A DNA stretch of 64,000 nt. Origin: Phlebopus portentosus (lineage: Eukaryota; Basidiomycota; Agaricomycetes; Boletales; Boletinellaceae). Below are positions 1 to 12,508 of the stretch, in pieces; the stretch's first letter is position 1; each line of letters starts with the position of its first letter. Both the position numbers and the translations under genes were made by a program. The stretch is from assembly GCA_037892935.1 (NCBI GenBank), contig JAYXKI010000005.1, positions 1,674,001-1,738,000 of the forward strand. Direction: 5' to 3'. The notes under the pieces are model-generated. The model ran no database searches, was not told the DNA's origin, and was given only the letters and a program-made list of their open reading frames with translations.

Positions 1-3000
1 CAGTCGCTTCGAACGGGTCGATAGGAAGTCCATTACAAATTGTTCCAAATAACGAAACAACTACAGACGAACCAGAAAAAGAAGATGATCTTGAGGTAAG
101 TCATTTGAATGTTGCTTTCTTTGAAGCGTACCGTTCAAAGGTACAAGACCTGACCGTTGGCTCATTCTACTTTAGCGATTCCGAAAAGCAGCAATTTTCC
201 GAAGAATGCGATATTACCAGAGGGAATATGGTCGCGCGTATGAACGCATTCGGCTGCTGGAGGACTCGCTGACACTGGCGAAGTTGGAACGTATAGAAGC
301 CGAGGCTTGCTGGACGAATGTTTGTTGCTTTAGCTTATCTGACTTGTCGTTCAGGTCGTACTGAAGATTCATGTTGCAACCAGACAATAGAAACTATTCG
401 ACGACTGGTACAGCTGGATTCTTTCATGTCGGAAACGGATGGTGAGTGCCAGAGCGTTTACCTGGGTCATGCCCACCTGACGTGCGCTTTAGGAACTCTG
501 AAGAACAGCTTTCCGTCCCGAATTTTCTCTTCGGATGACTTCCAAAAGACAAGGAAGTCCTCAGAATCGAAGTTCAGAGCAGCCGAGAGGGCGATCAATG
601 CGTTCATCAAATTCGCAGGGAAAGTCGATCGACCGAAGTATGAGGAGTTATTCTCAGAATGTCAGGATCTCCAGCAATCGGTGAGTATTCTTCATATTCT
701 GGGTCAGACGTTTACCCAAATACGTGCATAATAGAATGCCTTCTTGACGGCGGAAGCTGAGGAGACTCACGCTTTGTTGGAAGTTGCTCAAAGAGATCGT
801 GATCATTACTTAGAAGAGCTCCGGATAGCAGAGGCGAAGCTTGACCGCTTAAATAGCCAAGTTCTCAATCCCACAACGACACAGCTTCAAGAATCGAATG
901 TTTCGGTTAAAATCAACGGAGAGGTGAAACCGGAAGCAGGAGTAGAGATGAAAAAGGAGGATACGTCGCCAGTAGTGAGTGGTTTGAGCTGGTATACTGG
1001 TGCGAACACGCCACTTATCTAAGTTATATATTTCCTTAATGGACTTGTATAGGTGGAACATTCACCTAACGTGAGCGAGTCTCAAAGCGATGATAATACG
1101 GAATGGGAGACACGCCTTGCGCAACGAGACCTGGTGATAAAAAGACTTGCCGACGAAGTGGTTAAATTGCGTGATCAGAGCATTGATGCGCATACAAAGG
1201 TAAATTTATTCACTGTGGCGTCTAATTAGGCTAATCAGTAATCACGAACGAAGCTGCGCCTCCTTGGCGAAGATGTCGTTGCGAAGACGCCTACGTATAT
1301 AGAGCTTCTTAACAAAGCGTCCAGAACAACTCTCATGCTCAAGTCAGAACAGCTCGAGACATCGAAAGCTCGAGAAGAGATTAAAAGGCTTCAAAGTATT
1401 CAAGCGACATGGAGGGAGCAATTAGAGGTATACCCCAGTATTTTTGAAAAGGAGAAAATGTTCTGACAGCTTTGCAAGACGAACGAAACAAGGCAGATTG
1501 AGGAATTAAAACTACTTTTGAAGAAGCGCGACGAAGATCTGGTCCGTATTCGCCAACAAAGGGACCAGCTCGAGGCGCAGCACAAGGAAACGAGAGCTAA
1601 CTATGATAGTCGCCGAGCATCCTTTGCAAGATACAAGGAGCTAGCCGAATCTCGAGCAGTGCGTATTCAGAGATTTATATCGTGAGGTTGGATGCTTAAC
1701 ATCATTTAAGGAGCGTATCGAGCTTTTGTTGTTCGAGATCAGAAGATTGAAATCTCGTCTGGCAGCTGCCGCTGGAGACGAAGATCTTCTCACATTCATT
1801 CAGAATGATGCAAACGTCGGCAAGGATTACGTAGAACACGTGAGAAAAAGACTGAAGTACGCGCAGATATTGATAAAGTTATTCTTTCTCTAACGATTGG
1901 CTTCTTAGTATCTCCGAGGCTGAGCTTAGGAGCTTGCGCGCAACTCTGAAAGATAAGGAACGGCGTTTAATTGATATTGCTAGTCTTCAGTCGGAGCTGG
2001 AATCTGTCACTCGGGAACTCAGCCTTCTTAAGCAAAACGATACGAACGCTCTGGCAGAGAAGCTAAAGGCAAAGGATGAAGAATTACGTGTCTTAAGACT
2101 AAAGGAAGAGCAGTCTGCTCAGGTTCGTGGTCTGCATTTTCTTGTAAGATCGCTTACGAAATCAGATCCTGTCTTTTAGGAGATGAATGAGCTTTTCTCA
2201 GAAATGGATAGACTTTCAAAGGCGTGGGAGACTGCGGATAAGCAGGCACATGCACAAGTCATCTCGGTAGAAAAGTGGGAAGAGGAAAAAGAGAAGCTTT
2301 CTTTGGCTGTAAGTTGGTATACCTTTCTGTTTCAGTGACCAAGTTGATCGTCGGCTAGAAACAAAAATCGGACAACAAATATTTCAAAGCCATGGCTGAA
2401 CTCGAGGCAAAGGAAATTGAACGCAAGCAGACATCTAGACACGCTGAGTTTTTGATGAAACAGATTGAAGCGCAGGAAAAGAAGGAGAAGGATTTACTCA
2501 TTTTAAATGTAAGTGGCTTGAAAGCTGTCGCTTAGATTCACTCCCGCTCTGACGCAGTTTGCACAGGATTCACTCTCGTCAGAGCTCAGCAACATCAGGG
2601 GTGATCTGAGCGAGATTAGCAAGGAATTGGAGCGTTCAGACGAAACGAAAGACGTATATGCAAGGAAGGTTGAAGAAGAGGCTCGGAGGAATACTTTGGT
2701 AAGGACGAGTTTGACTTCGCAACGACATACGTTCACATTGCCGCTGCTTGTGAATACAGTTCCGTGAAGAGATGCAGAAGCGCGATGCGGAGTACTCCGA
2801 GGCTAATCAAACAACAGTCAAGCTGAAGGATGAACTTCATAAGGCCAGGAAAGAGGCCGAGAAGGCGGTCCAAAGGGCAAAGAAATCAGCTGCGCCTACC
2901 TCAGAACGGGAGAGCGAACTTCAAAGGGAGGCGGAAGGTCTGATGGTATGTTGTCTCCATTTTGAGAGATGGCATGCAGGTTCTGAAGAAAACGTTCAGA

Positions 3001-3240
3001 AGATATTGAAGTGTTCAACTTGCCAGCGACACTTCCGGAGCACGGTCATCCTGAAATGCATGCACAGTACGCTTTCTTCGTATGCACACTTTAGGTGTGA
3101 ATGGCTGTCTAATTGAACTTTTTCGTGTAGCTTTTTGCAAGGAATGTGTCGACGCGCGAATATCGCACCGACAACGAAAATGCCCTCATTGCAATTTGCA
3201 GTTCGCACAGTCGGACGTGCAACACATCTACTTTCAATGA
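1..3240 (+). CDS. bre1: E3 ubiquitin-protein ligase BRE1, 5'-truncated by the window edge
   Basis: This is the 3' part of the RING E3 that, with Rad6, mono-ubiquitylates histone H2B in the nucleus, a mark linked to transcription elongation and H3K4/H3K79 methylation. Many short introns separate exons rich in Glu, Lys and Leu heptads, giving a long coiled coil (for example 744-980, 1934-2120 and 2772-2945). The last two exons form a C3HC4 RING finger: C-S-T-C from about 3013, C-M-H just before an intron at about 3067, then T-F-C-K-E-C and C-P-H-C. The protein ends Q-H-I-Y-F-Q at the stop 3238-3240, which is the usual Bre1 C-terminus. The sequence opens inside a coding exon, so the N-terminal Rad6-binding region is missing. 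It converges on the uS9m gene with about 200 bp between stops. The family call is firm; internal intron edges are approximate. Confidence 0.9.
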
Positions 3241-3444
3241 TCGGTTTTCTTACTGTATATTGCTTATTACTGACAGAGTACCCATTCTTTATTCCTTGTG
3301 CAACTTATCCTTTTATTATTCTTATATTTGTTCGGGCTTCGTCGTTTCGCGAAGATTGAATTGATGTATACTTTAAAGCTGGATAGTGTCTCCCATAATG
3401 AAGATTAGAACAAAGTATACCAGGAAGGATGAACAGATAGATAA

Positions 3445-4480
3445 TCAACGCTTGACCCAAGTATACTAGAAGGATTCGGTGAGTACTCCTGAACGGCGTG
3501 TGTAGGCATGAAATACGTACGCCTTTCCTGGCCTTTGCTCTCCCTGTCTTTTTCCTCTCCACCATGCGAGGGTCGCGCCGCAACAGTTTTGCTGCAAACT
3601 ATCAGAACACAAATAAGAGTTCCAAGATGCGATCCGTACCTCTACGAAGAATGAGCTCCACATCCGGAACATGAGCTGCCAGTCCCTTTGCTATTCCATT
3701 CGCAACGGCTCCAGCCTGTCCAGAGATTCCACCTCCACGGACAATAGCGAAGACGTTATAGGCTCCTAATAATGCCGCAAGCTGGAACGGTCGAAGAACT
3801 CTCTCTCGATCAGCGGGGATCTTGAAGTATTCATTCAGAGGCATGTTGTTCACCAAGATTTCGGTGACCGGAGGGCTTGCATTTCCCGCTTGAGTTTTCG
3901 CGGCCGTCGCATATTCTGATGAGATCACCCATACGCGGGCAGAACTCGTTTTGCGCGCCCCGTAAGCATACGCACGACCGTGCTCGTCAATAACGATCGG
4001 CTTTCGCTGTCCTCGTCGAAGGTGCTGCTCCTTGTCCGGACGCTCAAACATCTCGAGTACTCTGTCAAGACCTTGAGCAAGGTCATCGTGACCAGCGGTC
4101 GACGCGATGCGACGGTAGTCGTTGAGCTGGTTTAATAGCTGAACGAGGCGACGGTGACGAGACGCAGACAGTTTTGCAGTAAGCGCACTCTCCAGCTCGT
4201 CCTTGCTTTTCCAAGCAGATACGGGGCTCGGAAGAGATCGCAAAGCAAACTCAGGTAGAGGAGATAGCTGAAGTATTTTCAGCGTTCCGCGGGTATGATT
4301 TATTGCACGTTCGAGAGCAGCGACGTAGTCATAGAAAGCAGCTCGTCCGGTATAGAATGTTGGCGATCCTGGAGGTCTCTTTATGGCGGAAAGATGCGCA
4401 GAGCTCGTAAAGAACCGAAAATAAGCGAAATAAGGTCGTACGCTGAGGCTCGATGCTGCTCTACGACATAAGAGAGCCAT
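3445..4480 (-). CDS. mrps9: Mitochondrial small ribosomal subunit protein uS9m (MRPS9)
   Basis: This is a component of the mitoribosome small subunit. The first exon (start at 4480) begins with an Arg/Ser/Ala-rich stretch typical of a mitochondrial presequence, followed by a long fungal extension. The conserved uS9 domain follows: the PLNEYF motif, the IVRGGGISGQAGA loop, and after an intron at about 3630 the block LLRRDPRMVERKK. A second intron separates KARKG from the last six codons, YTWVKR, which are the near-universal S9 tail that reaches the P-site tRNA. The stop is at 3445-3447. The length (about 310 residues) fits fungal uS9m, which is longer than bacterial S9. It is divergent from the CASP gene, with only 132 bp between the two start codons. 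Confidence 0.93.
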
Positions 4481-4612
4481 GGCCCATTGTTGAAGAATTT
4501 AAAAATAAAATACTGAGAGAAAATATCGACGTGTGAAGTCACGTGCAGACATCTTCTTGAGCGCTGCGTGAGTTGTGTGCGCTTCTCTCATTGCCCACTA
4601 TTCTAATTAGCA
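4481..4612. promoter_or_regulatory. Shared bidirectional promoter, uS9m / CASP-like gene
   Basis: The 132 bp between two divergent start codons must hold both promoters. A CACGTG palindrome (E-box-type core) is visible near 4541. No clear TATA box is seen. The regulatory role is inferred from position only. Confidence 0.4.
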
Positions 4613-7440
4613 ATGAGCTCGGCAAGCAACTTCTCGGCCGCCCTCTCAACATGGAAAGGTAGCGCATACATTAAAGAGCATTTCTGCTGCTAATCACCTT
4701 CCAGACGTAAATCTCACGGAGCTTCAAAAGACTCTGGATGCTCAAGGGTTAGAAATTGTCGAGAATCAGAAGGAAAGTGTTGTCGGAAGAAAAGCTCTTG
4801 CAGAACGGACAAAAGGTAAGACGATTTAAAGCTCTTCCGGTCTACAGTATCTTTACGATTACTCGTAGAGTTCAAGAAGATACCCGATGAAGATAAACTG
4901 AGCGCATGGAAAGGACTGCTGAAAGGTAATCTTTGTCATTCTGTTACCGTCGCGGACTTGATAATTGGTCACCTCACAGCCTATCAGACCGAGATAGACA
5001 ACCTGACGAAGCGGTCGAAGATATCCGAGAATGCCTTTCTCAGCTTATACAAAAAATTGGCTGAAGCACCAGATCCGTATCCTCTCCTGGATGCCGCTGT
5101 GGTACGTTCTATGGTAAAGCACATGCTTGAATTATACGCGTCTTACGATTGTCTAGGAACAAACGATTAAAGCTTCTCAAGCTTCTCAGCTAGAGGTCGA
5201 GGTGGCGAAATTAAAAGAAGAGAACGCAGCTCTGAATCGCAAGCTGTCCGATCTATCCAATATTGAGTCGGCAAAGAAGAAGGTTGAAACGAAAGCTCAG
5301 CAGCTTGAAGATCGCATGGAGGAGATGATCTTCGAAAAGGTGCTACAGAAGGAGAATGAACTGCATGCGACTTACGATGAGAAATTGCGGAATTATGAGG
5401 ATAGGTATGTGGATTTTCATTGTTTCGATGTAAGCTACAGCTTACTGTGCATACATAATCTGTAGAGAAAAAGATCTTGTTCGCCAACTGTCCGTCGCTC
5501 AAAGCCAATTGCGTGATCTTCGAATGTCCAACGAATCAAATCAAGCAAGATTATTTGACCACTCACAACGTCAAGGTACTTTCTTGAACAGATCATCTGA
5601 GTGGACTCATTTACACAGCATTTGGCTTCTAGATCAAGAAACAATCGCAAAGCTTACTGAGCTGGACATGATCGTCGCTGAGCTTGAGCGAGCAAACAAT
5701 CGGGTGGCCTCCGCTGAACGGAGAAACGTATGCATCAAAGATAGCAGCAATACTGGTGAATACTGATGCTGTGCTTTCTGCTCCAGGAGCTACTTCGAGC
5801 GGAGATTGAGTCTGTACGTAGTGGAAGCGATACTGCGAACAGGCAAGTCGTTACACCTTACAAAATATAGTTTCGTGTCTAATAAAGCGTTATTTAGGAT
5901 CGCTCCTCTTGAGCAACAGATCGCAGAATTGACATCGGAATCGAACCGATTATCTCGTCTTCTGGAGACGCAGAAAATAGCAAGCGCAGAGATTGAAGTA
6001 GAGCTACGGAGAAGTATTGACGAGAAAGAGAGGGAGTTATCTACTCGGGTACATTTTTTCGATGGTCTGTGTCGTGACACTTGTCGTGGTTCTGAACCTT
6101 TTACAGGATGCGGAGGTTGCGAACCTCAAACAGCAGCTCAGACACTACTTGGACTATGACGAGATAAAACGAGAGCTAGACATTATGAAGGCACGATTCT
6201 GCTTCTTTTCATTTGAGAAGGTCCTCATTTTTTTCTCGCCCTCAGTTTGTCGAATTTGGCGGCATGGATGAGAATGACCACACTGAAGATGGCGGCTACA
6301 TTACTGACGGCAATTCTCTCGGTCTGGCATTGCCAAGTCCCAGACCCACAAAATCGACTGCTCAGCAGCAGACAAGCTCGCTTGAGGTTCTTCTCGCAAC
6401 CAAAAACAAGCGAATTACCGAAGAACTGACCAAGCTGAGAGTACGTCCTACCTACGGTACCTCGCCCTTTTTGTTCTAATTTAAGTTTATCAGGTAGCAC
6501 ACAGTGACCTGGAGTCAAGGATGGCAGAATTGTCAGAGGAGCTGCGACTTACTAAGAGTGAACTTGAGGAGAAACGTACTCTGAACGAAAGACTTGAGCT
6601 CGATCTGCTGCAGTTGGAAGCTCATAAACCACTGGCGAATGGTGTACGATCAACTACTGGGACAGAAACGTCGAAAGACCCCCTTGGACTTGCCGATCTT
6701 GATCTTGGAGGAACCAAGTCGACACAGGTTAACTATGATTTCATGAGATTAAAAAACTCCAACTAACAGAAACTCCTCGTAGGATACTTCTGAAAGGTCT
6801 ACACCCATTCCATTCGCCTCTTCAGCTGACACATCAATTCTCCCGATTGTAACAAGTCAGCGCGACCGCTTCCGTCAGCGGAACGCAGAGCTTGAGGAAG
6901 TACGTTTTATCTCTACTTTGCTCATTTGCATGGCTACATCTGTGACCTGCAGGAGCTTCGAAAGCAGTTTCAGACATTATCGGAGTTACGCTCGGAAGTC
7001 AAGACCCTCCAAACAGACAACCTAAAGCTCTATGAGAAAGTGCGCTATATGCAAAGCTACAGGGAAGACGCACAGTCGCAACTCAATCCATTGCCTGCTG
7101 CTCGACAAGATGATCTGAGCAAGTACCGTGCTCGATATGAAGAAGCAATGAATCCATTCGAGGCTTTCAGAGGACGGGTGAGCCCTACCATCGTAATTAC
7201 TTGACTTGCCACTGAAGATGTGAATTTTTGCAGGAGGCAACTCGAGCGTACCAAGCGCTCAACCCATTAGATCGTGTAGTCTTTTCGCTCACCCGTGCAA
7301 TACTTGGGAACCGTCGAGCACGGACGATCTTCATATGCTATGCAGTTGCTCTTCACATCCTCGTAATGTTCAGCACGTACGAATGCACGGCTTCCTCGGA
7401 GTCAACATTACGGACACAGCCCAATCCTTTACAAGTTTAG
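4613..7440 (+). CDS. coy1: CASP/Coy1-like Golgi coiled-coil membrane protein
   Basis: Tail-anchored Golgi coiled-coil protein of the CASP (CUX1 splice product)/Coy1 family, which tethers vesicles for intra-Golgi retrograde transport. The ATG at 4613 opens MSSASNFSAALSTWK, followed by the N-terminal CASP signature (W-K, L-T-E-L-Q, G-L-E-I-V-E-N-Q-K-E-S). The middle is a nearly continuous coiled coil spread over about a dozen exons. The C-terminal exon (7234-7440) carries the CASP C domain: L-N-P-L-D-R-V-V-F-S-L-T-R, then a hydrophobic segment with a Tyr (I-F-I-C-Y-A-V-A-L-H-I-L-V-M-F) that fits the single transmembrane anchor, and a short lumenal tail. The stop is at 7438-7440. It converges on the gene at 7606. 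Family assignment is strong; some internal exon borders are approximate. Confidence 0.9.
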
Positions 7441-7605
7441 TAGAGTAGAGTAGTATAGCATACCCATCACAGTTCTCCTTGCTTGCATGTCTAGTTTTTA
7501 TTTTACATGTTGTCAAAGATCGTCTGTCTATTCAAATTATATGTAAGGTACACATCATTTTGTCCACGTAGCAGTTTCTTTCTGAAAGACCAATAGAAGG
7601 AAAAA

Positions 7606-8510
7606 TCAAATCAAGATATCCATTTTCTTCTGCTGCACTTTCAGCTTTGCCTCTTTGAGCGCCCGATACCTGTTTATCGCCTTCTCCCTCTCCAATTCCA
7701 TCATCCGCTTCTGTTGCAGAGTAATCACGCCGCCATCCCCTTCCTCATCTTCAATGGCGGAACCCCGCCTGCCCTGAGCTTTCTGGTGCTGCGATTTTTC
7801 TGCCAGACGTCTGAGCCGCGGCGCAGGTCTTAGCTCTGGAGGAGCTTGGACAACGTCATTGAGTCGTTTCGGTGCGGACGAAGATACGCGAAGGAAGCCG
7901 GGGCTTGGACTTCGATCTTTCCTCTTGCCTTGCCTTCGATGAGAAGATGCATCCTCTGAATCCGAATCGTCATGCTCCGGTACTCCTTTGCTTTTACCTC
8001 GTTCATTTGTAAGCTGTTCAACGTCCTTCTGCGATTGCTTGAGTTTTTGCTTGGATAACGATGTCGTACTCTTCATAGCAGAACGGATGAGCGGTCGCAT
8101 ATCGTCTTCCACACGCCTGTGGAACAGATTCGTCAACCAAGCTGCCAATATACAAGGGGCGGATGGCTCACTGCTTAAAGTGCCTCAGCGACTCTCCTGG
8201 CTTAATCTTGATCTCAGTCTTAGAGCTAGCACTGGCAATCTTCCGTTTCTTGCCACCGCCTATACGATCTCTATACTCCATATCTCTTTTCTTCTCCTTC
8301 CACACGCCTTGAACCATTTCGGCATTCAGCACGCGGGCCATTGACTTTGGTATGTCATGAGGATTAAATGAAGACTCTGAAGGCGGGAGGTCTAGTTTTC
8401 TTCAAAGAACGCGATTAGACACATAGAAGTGGGGGACCACACGTGAGCATCTCTCACCTTTCAGCTCTTGCTTTTTCTCTGACCGATCTTTTTGCTCGTT
8501 TGTGTGGCAT
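7606..8510 (-). CDS. Small basic nuclear/nucleolar-type protein, function unknown
   Basis: A three-exon model reads through cleanly. The ATG at 8508-8510 opens MPHKRAKRSVREKARAE; an intron follows (acceptor about 8390), then KLDLPPSESSFNPHDIPKS and RVLNAEMV; a second intron (about 8110-8165) leads into QRVEDDMRPLIRSAMKST. The protein, about 260 residues, is very rich in Lys and Arg, has an acidic Ser/Asp patch (DDSDSED), and ends in a charged helix (RMMELEREKAINRYRALKEAK). Conserved-looking points are the N-terminal basic block, GGGKKRK, and a K-P-G-E-S-L-x-H-F-x-x-R-V-E box. That box recalls the ES-x-x-A-Y-x-R-R-M-E block of the nucleolar protein CCDC137, but the similarity is short. Function is not claimed; composition suggests a nuclear or nucleolar RNA/ribosome-related role. 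Confidence 0.75.
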
Positions 8511-8614
8511 CTTGGCTGATGCGGTTTCAAAAGCGAAAGGTCTGAAATCCAAACTCCCAATAAGAATACTTCCGATCACGTGTATGAAGAGTATCTAAAG
8601 TTGTATACACAGCG

Positions 8615-9999
8615 GGCAACAATGGGTATTTGTGTGACAGATATAACGGCAGATAACATAAATGATATTAATAATATTCTTAGCCATATGGAAACATGGA
8701 ATAATTATAATATCTGATGAGATATCTGAGGCTCATATATTATAAGTATACTAATCCATATCAGAGGCAGGGGTAATTGAGATATCTGAGCCACTATTAT
8801 GTTGGTGGATATTATAAATATTTCTATCTATATCAATGGGCAGGATAATAGAACTATCTGAGCCTCCAATATAGTTTTGAAAATTACAAATATAAGAGCA
8901 TATATCCAGAAAAGTATCAGAGGCTCAGATATTTCTCTTATTTCAATTTCCGATACATAAAGGCAGCCTCACGTCAAATTAGTCAGCTTTCTAATGCGGC
9001 TTCCTGTTCTGCTGTAGCTACCAATGGTGTTGCCTCACTTTGAGGCTAGTATCAGAGCCTATAAACAATGATTGAGATCCAGTGGTATGGTATGAGGCAA
9101 AACCATTGAGAATTATGGAACAGGGAGCCATGATAAACAAGCTGACTAAGCTCACGTGATGTATGCACGTGACTATTATATCACGTGAGGCTGCCTTTAT
9201 GTATCGGAAATTGAAATAAGAGAAATATCTGAGCCTCTGATACTTTTCTGGATATATGCTCTTATATTTGTAATTTTCAAAACTATATTGGAGGCTCAGA
9301 TAGTTCTATTATCCTGTCCATTGATATAGATAGAAATATTTATAATATTCAACAGCACAATAGTGGCTCAGATATCTCAACTATCCCTGCCTCTGATATG
9401 GATTAGTATACTTAGGCCCTGATCGGTACAAAAAATAATGGGTGGATAAGGGCGGATAGCTGGATAACGAGTTAACGACGTGAGATCCGGCATTTCCCCT
9501 CATTATTTGTTTCTATTTGTTCAGTTGGGGTAAGCATCACATCCGTAACATTCCGGTACCAAAATGGCAGGGATTTGCCTCAATCATACCTTAACAATAA
9601 ATCATAGAGGAGGAATATGTTGAGTTTGACTTGCATGCTGGCAGAGTAAGGTTACACTTATAAATACCAAGTAATTCCAAGTCACCATCAGCTGCTGGCA
9701 CACGTAACTTCTAAATGTAGCAAATGCGTCGATCACATTTGTAATCCAGTGTTTAGCAGATGCCGAGCGCTGCCGACTACATTACCTCATAACAGGAACA
9801 CTCCGGGTCTCACGACCTTAATCTTTGGATAAGCTATCCGCCGTTATTTTTTGTACCGATCAGGCCCTTATAATACATGAGCCTCAGATATCTCATCAGA
9901 TATTATAATTATTCTGTGTTCCGATATGGCTAAGAATATTATTAATATCATTTTATGTTATCTGCCGTTATGTCTGTCACACGAATACCCATTGTTGCC
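8615..9999. mobile_element. Large palindromic foldback (long-TIR) element
   Basis: The two halves are inverted copies of each other. The left end starts GGCAACAATGGGTATT and continues GTGTGACAG..ATAACGGCAGATAACATAA; the right end (about 9945-9999) is its reverse complement with few differences. The match continues inward through the repeated GAGGCTCAGATA boxes and the AGGCAGCCTCACGT boundary, then into TTAGTCAGCTT (about 8980 and 9145) and AATGGT-TTGCCTCA (about 9025 and 9100). After removing the nested element at 9415-9867, the arms are roughly 420 bp each around a loop of about 50 bp. No open reading frame of note lies inside, so it is non-autonomous. A target-site duplication could not be fixed. 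Just outside the right end GGGCAAC is repeated (10001-10016). Confidence 0.85.
9415..9867. mobile_element. PIF/Harbinger (Tourist)-type MITE nested in the foldback element
   Basis: This 453-bp segment interrupts the right arm of the surrounding palindrome. Its ends are inverted: GGCCCTGATCGGTAC at 9415 and the complement of GGGCCTGATCGGTAC ending at 9867, followed inward by AAAAAATAA and GGCGGATAGC / its complement. It is flanked by TTA on both sides (9412-9414 and 9868-9870). The uninterrupted left arm of the host palindrome (GTATACT..TATAAT near 8745) shows the pre-insertion site with a single TTA, so the duplication is directly supported. A 3-bp TTA duplication and GGCC-type termini are typical of PIF/Harbinger elements. 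It has no coding capacity. Confidence 0.85.
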
Positions 10000-10207
10000 T
10001 GTTGCCCGTTGCCCCTAGTGATATTGAAAAGGCGGGTTTTGTTAAGTACAGGGTGTGTAAGAATAAAGGTTGTTGAAAGTATCGCTCTCGCTCGGTAAGA
10101 AATATTATTTTCACGTACACTACAATACATTGCGATGCTAAAACACTGTGAAATGCTCGATGCCCATGTCAAGACGAGAATAGAAGAGTCCGTTAATGTA
10201 AGATCAT

Positions 10208-12508
10208 CTAAGGCTTTTTACGAGTCTGGTAAAATTGCAGTGCCTTCTCTACCGCAGTCGAAACTGGTTTCATCGCCATCTCGATTTTCCCAGCGTCGAC
10301 GCCCGAGCTTCTTGCCATCTCGATGATGGCCTGTATTTTCTCGGGCGTCTTTACAAGATAACCAGCCATTCTTGCTGCCTTCGCTGCCTTCTGAGCTGGA
10401 GACGCGGAGCTCATCGGCCCTTCACCCGATGCCGGGACAACGGACGACCAGAACTGACGCAAGAATTCGTTCGCCGCGGTCTGGCAGGTTCGCATCTGCA
10501 CAAATATTTCCTCGGGTATGTCACCTTGAAAACGAGTGAGTCGCGATGAAGAAATGGTTACGAGGCTGAACGTACGTTTCTGCATCTTAACTTCTAGTCG
10601 TTGTTGAACATTCTGCGTCATCGTCTGGAGTGCAGCATCACCTGCCTTCCTATCAATTCGCAACTGCAGACCAGAGGATAAACGAGGCAAAAACAAAAGA
10701 ATTCATGCGGATACGTACGTTGCTCAAATTTGATATCCAATCGTCTAGCTGACTCCGTGTCTCCGGCAAAATCGATCTGAGATCTGGGCGCTAGTCACGA
10801 AGGCTTGCTCGTCAAGTCAGTTGCAAATGTATGGTTCTCGACTCACAGTATTTCCATCAGCTCCTGCTGAGGCACCTCCTGTTCGACCATCAAAATAGCG
10901 GTCACGGTCTTTCATCTCCAATACAATGCCATCCAAAGATTGTGAATCGTGTAGATCTTCTAAGTCTATCTGAGAATAAAGTAACTTGAAACCCATTTCA
11001 GTCAGCACCCGTGTATCATAAACAAGTTGATGTCAAATACACCTCCTTATGTTCTTCCAATCTTCGTCTTTTGGCTAAACGTCCTCTAGAGAAACGTCAG
11101 AACGCGAAGTCGAAGTAAAGTAAACAGAGATTGAGCATACTCTGCGCTGTTCAGCAATCTTTCCGAGTGCTCATTGAATTTCCGAATTAGGGGCAAAGTC
11201 GCTTTTTGCTTCCCAGCTTGCATCGTAGAATCTTTTAAGTTTCCAGTCTACTTGAATCGTCAGCATCTACGTTCTGCGCAACTAGTATGACATGCCTCCG
11301 TGTGATCTTCTTGCGTAGCAAGCAGATTGACCAGAAGATCCACTTCATCGTCACGTTGGCGACGGGGTTCCAGACCTATTGAAGGAACTCAGACCTCATA
11401 TAAAATGCAAATAGCCAAGGTGCCGACCATCATCTTCTTCTTCCACGTATTTATCAAAGATTGGATCATCTTTGATGACAAACTGAGTAGCTGAGGAACG
11501 AACAGATGCCCGATGTCTATGAAAGAGCCTTGATTGGAAGTAACGTTTCCAGAACTCCGCTTCAGAAAGCTGTGCAGATTAAGTGCGCGGTAAACCAATC
11601 GAAGGAAGAAAAGTGCACCTGTCGTGGAACTGTCTCATTGTATGCCTTAGCCACAACAGGGAATTCCTCAAAGATGTCATGTACGAGCTGAGGAGTGACA
11701 ACAATCTTTATATCTCCCCCTGCAACACTCTCCGGACGAGGATCAACTAGCTGTCCCGGTCTACCACGTTTTTGTGATTCCTGAGAAGCCTCTGCGAGCA
11801 AAAGAGCCTACATGGGCTAATTTCAGCACGGGCGCTTATGCACAACCCATGATAGGAGACCTTACCTCTCGACCTTCCCAAAACTCCGACTCTGTAATCT
11901 GCCCCGACATGACAAGCTCACGATGCAGCGATGCTAATTCCTGGTTCTTTAGGAGTACTTTCTTTCGTAATCGGAAGTCTTCAGTGGGTCCACTTGGTCC
12001 ACCTGAAGACCCACGACCTGTACTGGAGACAGATGTCGCACGCGACACTGATGGCGCCGAGCGAGGAGTCATCGTCATTCGCCCCGGTAAAGGCTGCTGC
12101 AATGGCGTCGAAAGGCCAGGTGTTGCCGGCTCAGATGGCGCGGCAGAGGCTCTATTCATCCCAATGATGTTTTGGAGCTCCTTTTTGAAAGCCTCCCGCT
12201 CAGCAGAGGCCTGAGGGGAGGTGAACATGAACGTGTGGCCTGCATCGTCACCGACAAGTCCAAGTTTTAGCTTGACTTGAGCTGAGCCTTCCTTGCTGCA
12301 AAATAACGCTGCAAGACGCGGTCGGTCAGGAGTGCACGAATTGCGCAAATTTCGGGTACTTACACGCGGCTTTTGCATTCGGGATGCGCAGGTTTGGCTC
12401 CCGCTTTCCAGCAACCGTCCATTGTAAGTGAGTCGGAGTGAGTTCGAGTATGCCTGGCGATTTTTTGTAGGCAGCCTTTGCGCGACATAGGTAGGTCGTG
12501 GTTGGCAT
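10208..12508 (-). CDS. tfb1: TFIIH core subunit Tfb1 / p62 (GTF2H1)
   Basis: Subunit of the transcription and nucleotide-excision-repair factor TFIIH in the nucleus. The start codon is at 12506-12508. The N-terminus (AAYKKSPGILELT..LQW, then VKLKLGLVGDDAGHTFMFTSP) is the PH-type domain that binds acidic activation domains and XPC/TFIIE. A Ser/Thr/Pro linker follows, then the first BSD domain (LLKNQELASLHRELVMSGQITESEFWEGRE). Later exons give DIKIVVTPQLVHDIFEEFPVVAKAYNETVP and a helical C-terminus ending LQFYQTRKKP at the stop 10208. At least six short introns are needed. The first donor (about 12371) must be GTGTAAG to keep frame into KEGSAQVKL. It shares a short promoter region with the phosphatase gene at 12632. 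Confidence 0.9.
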
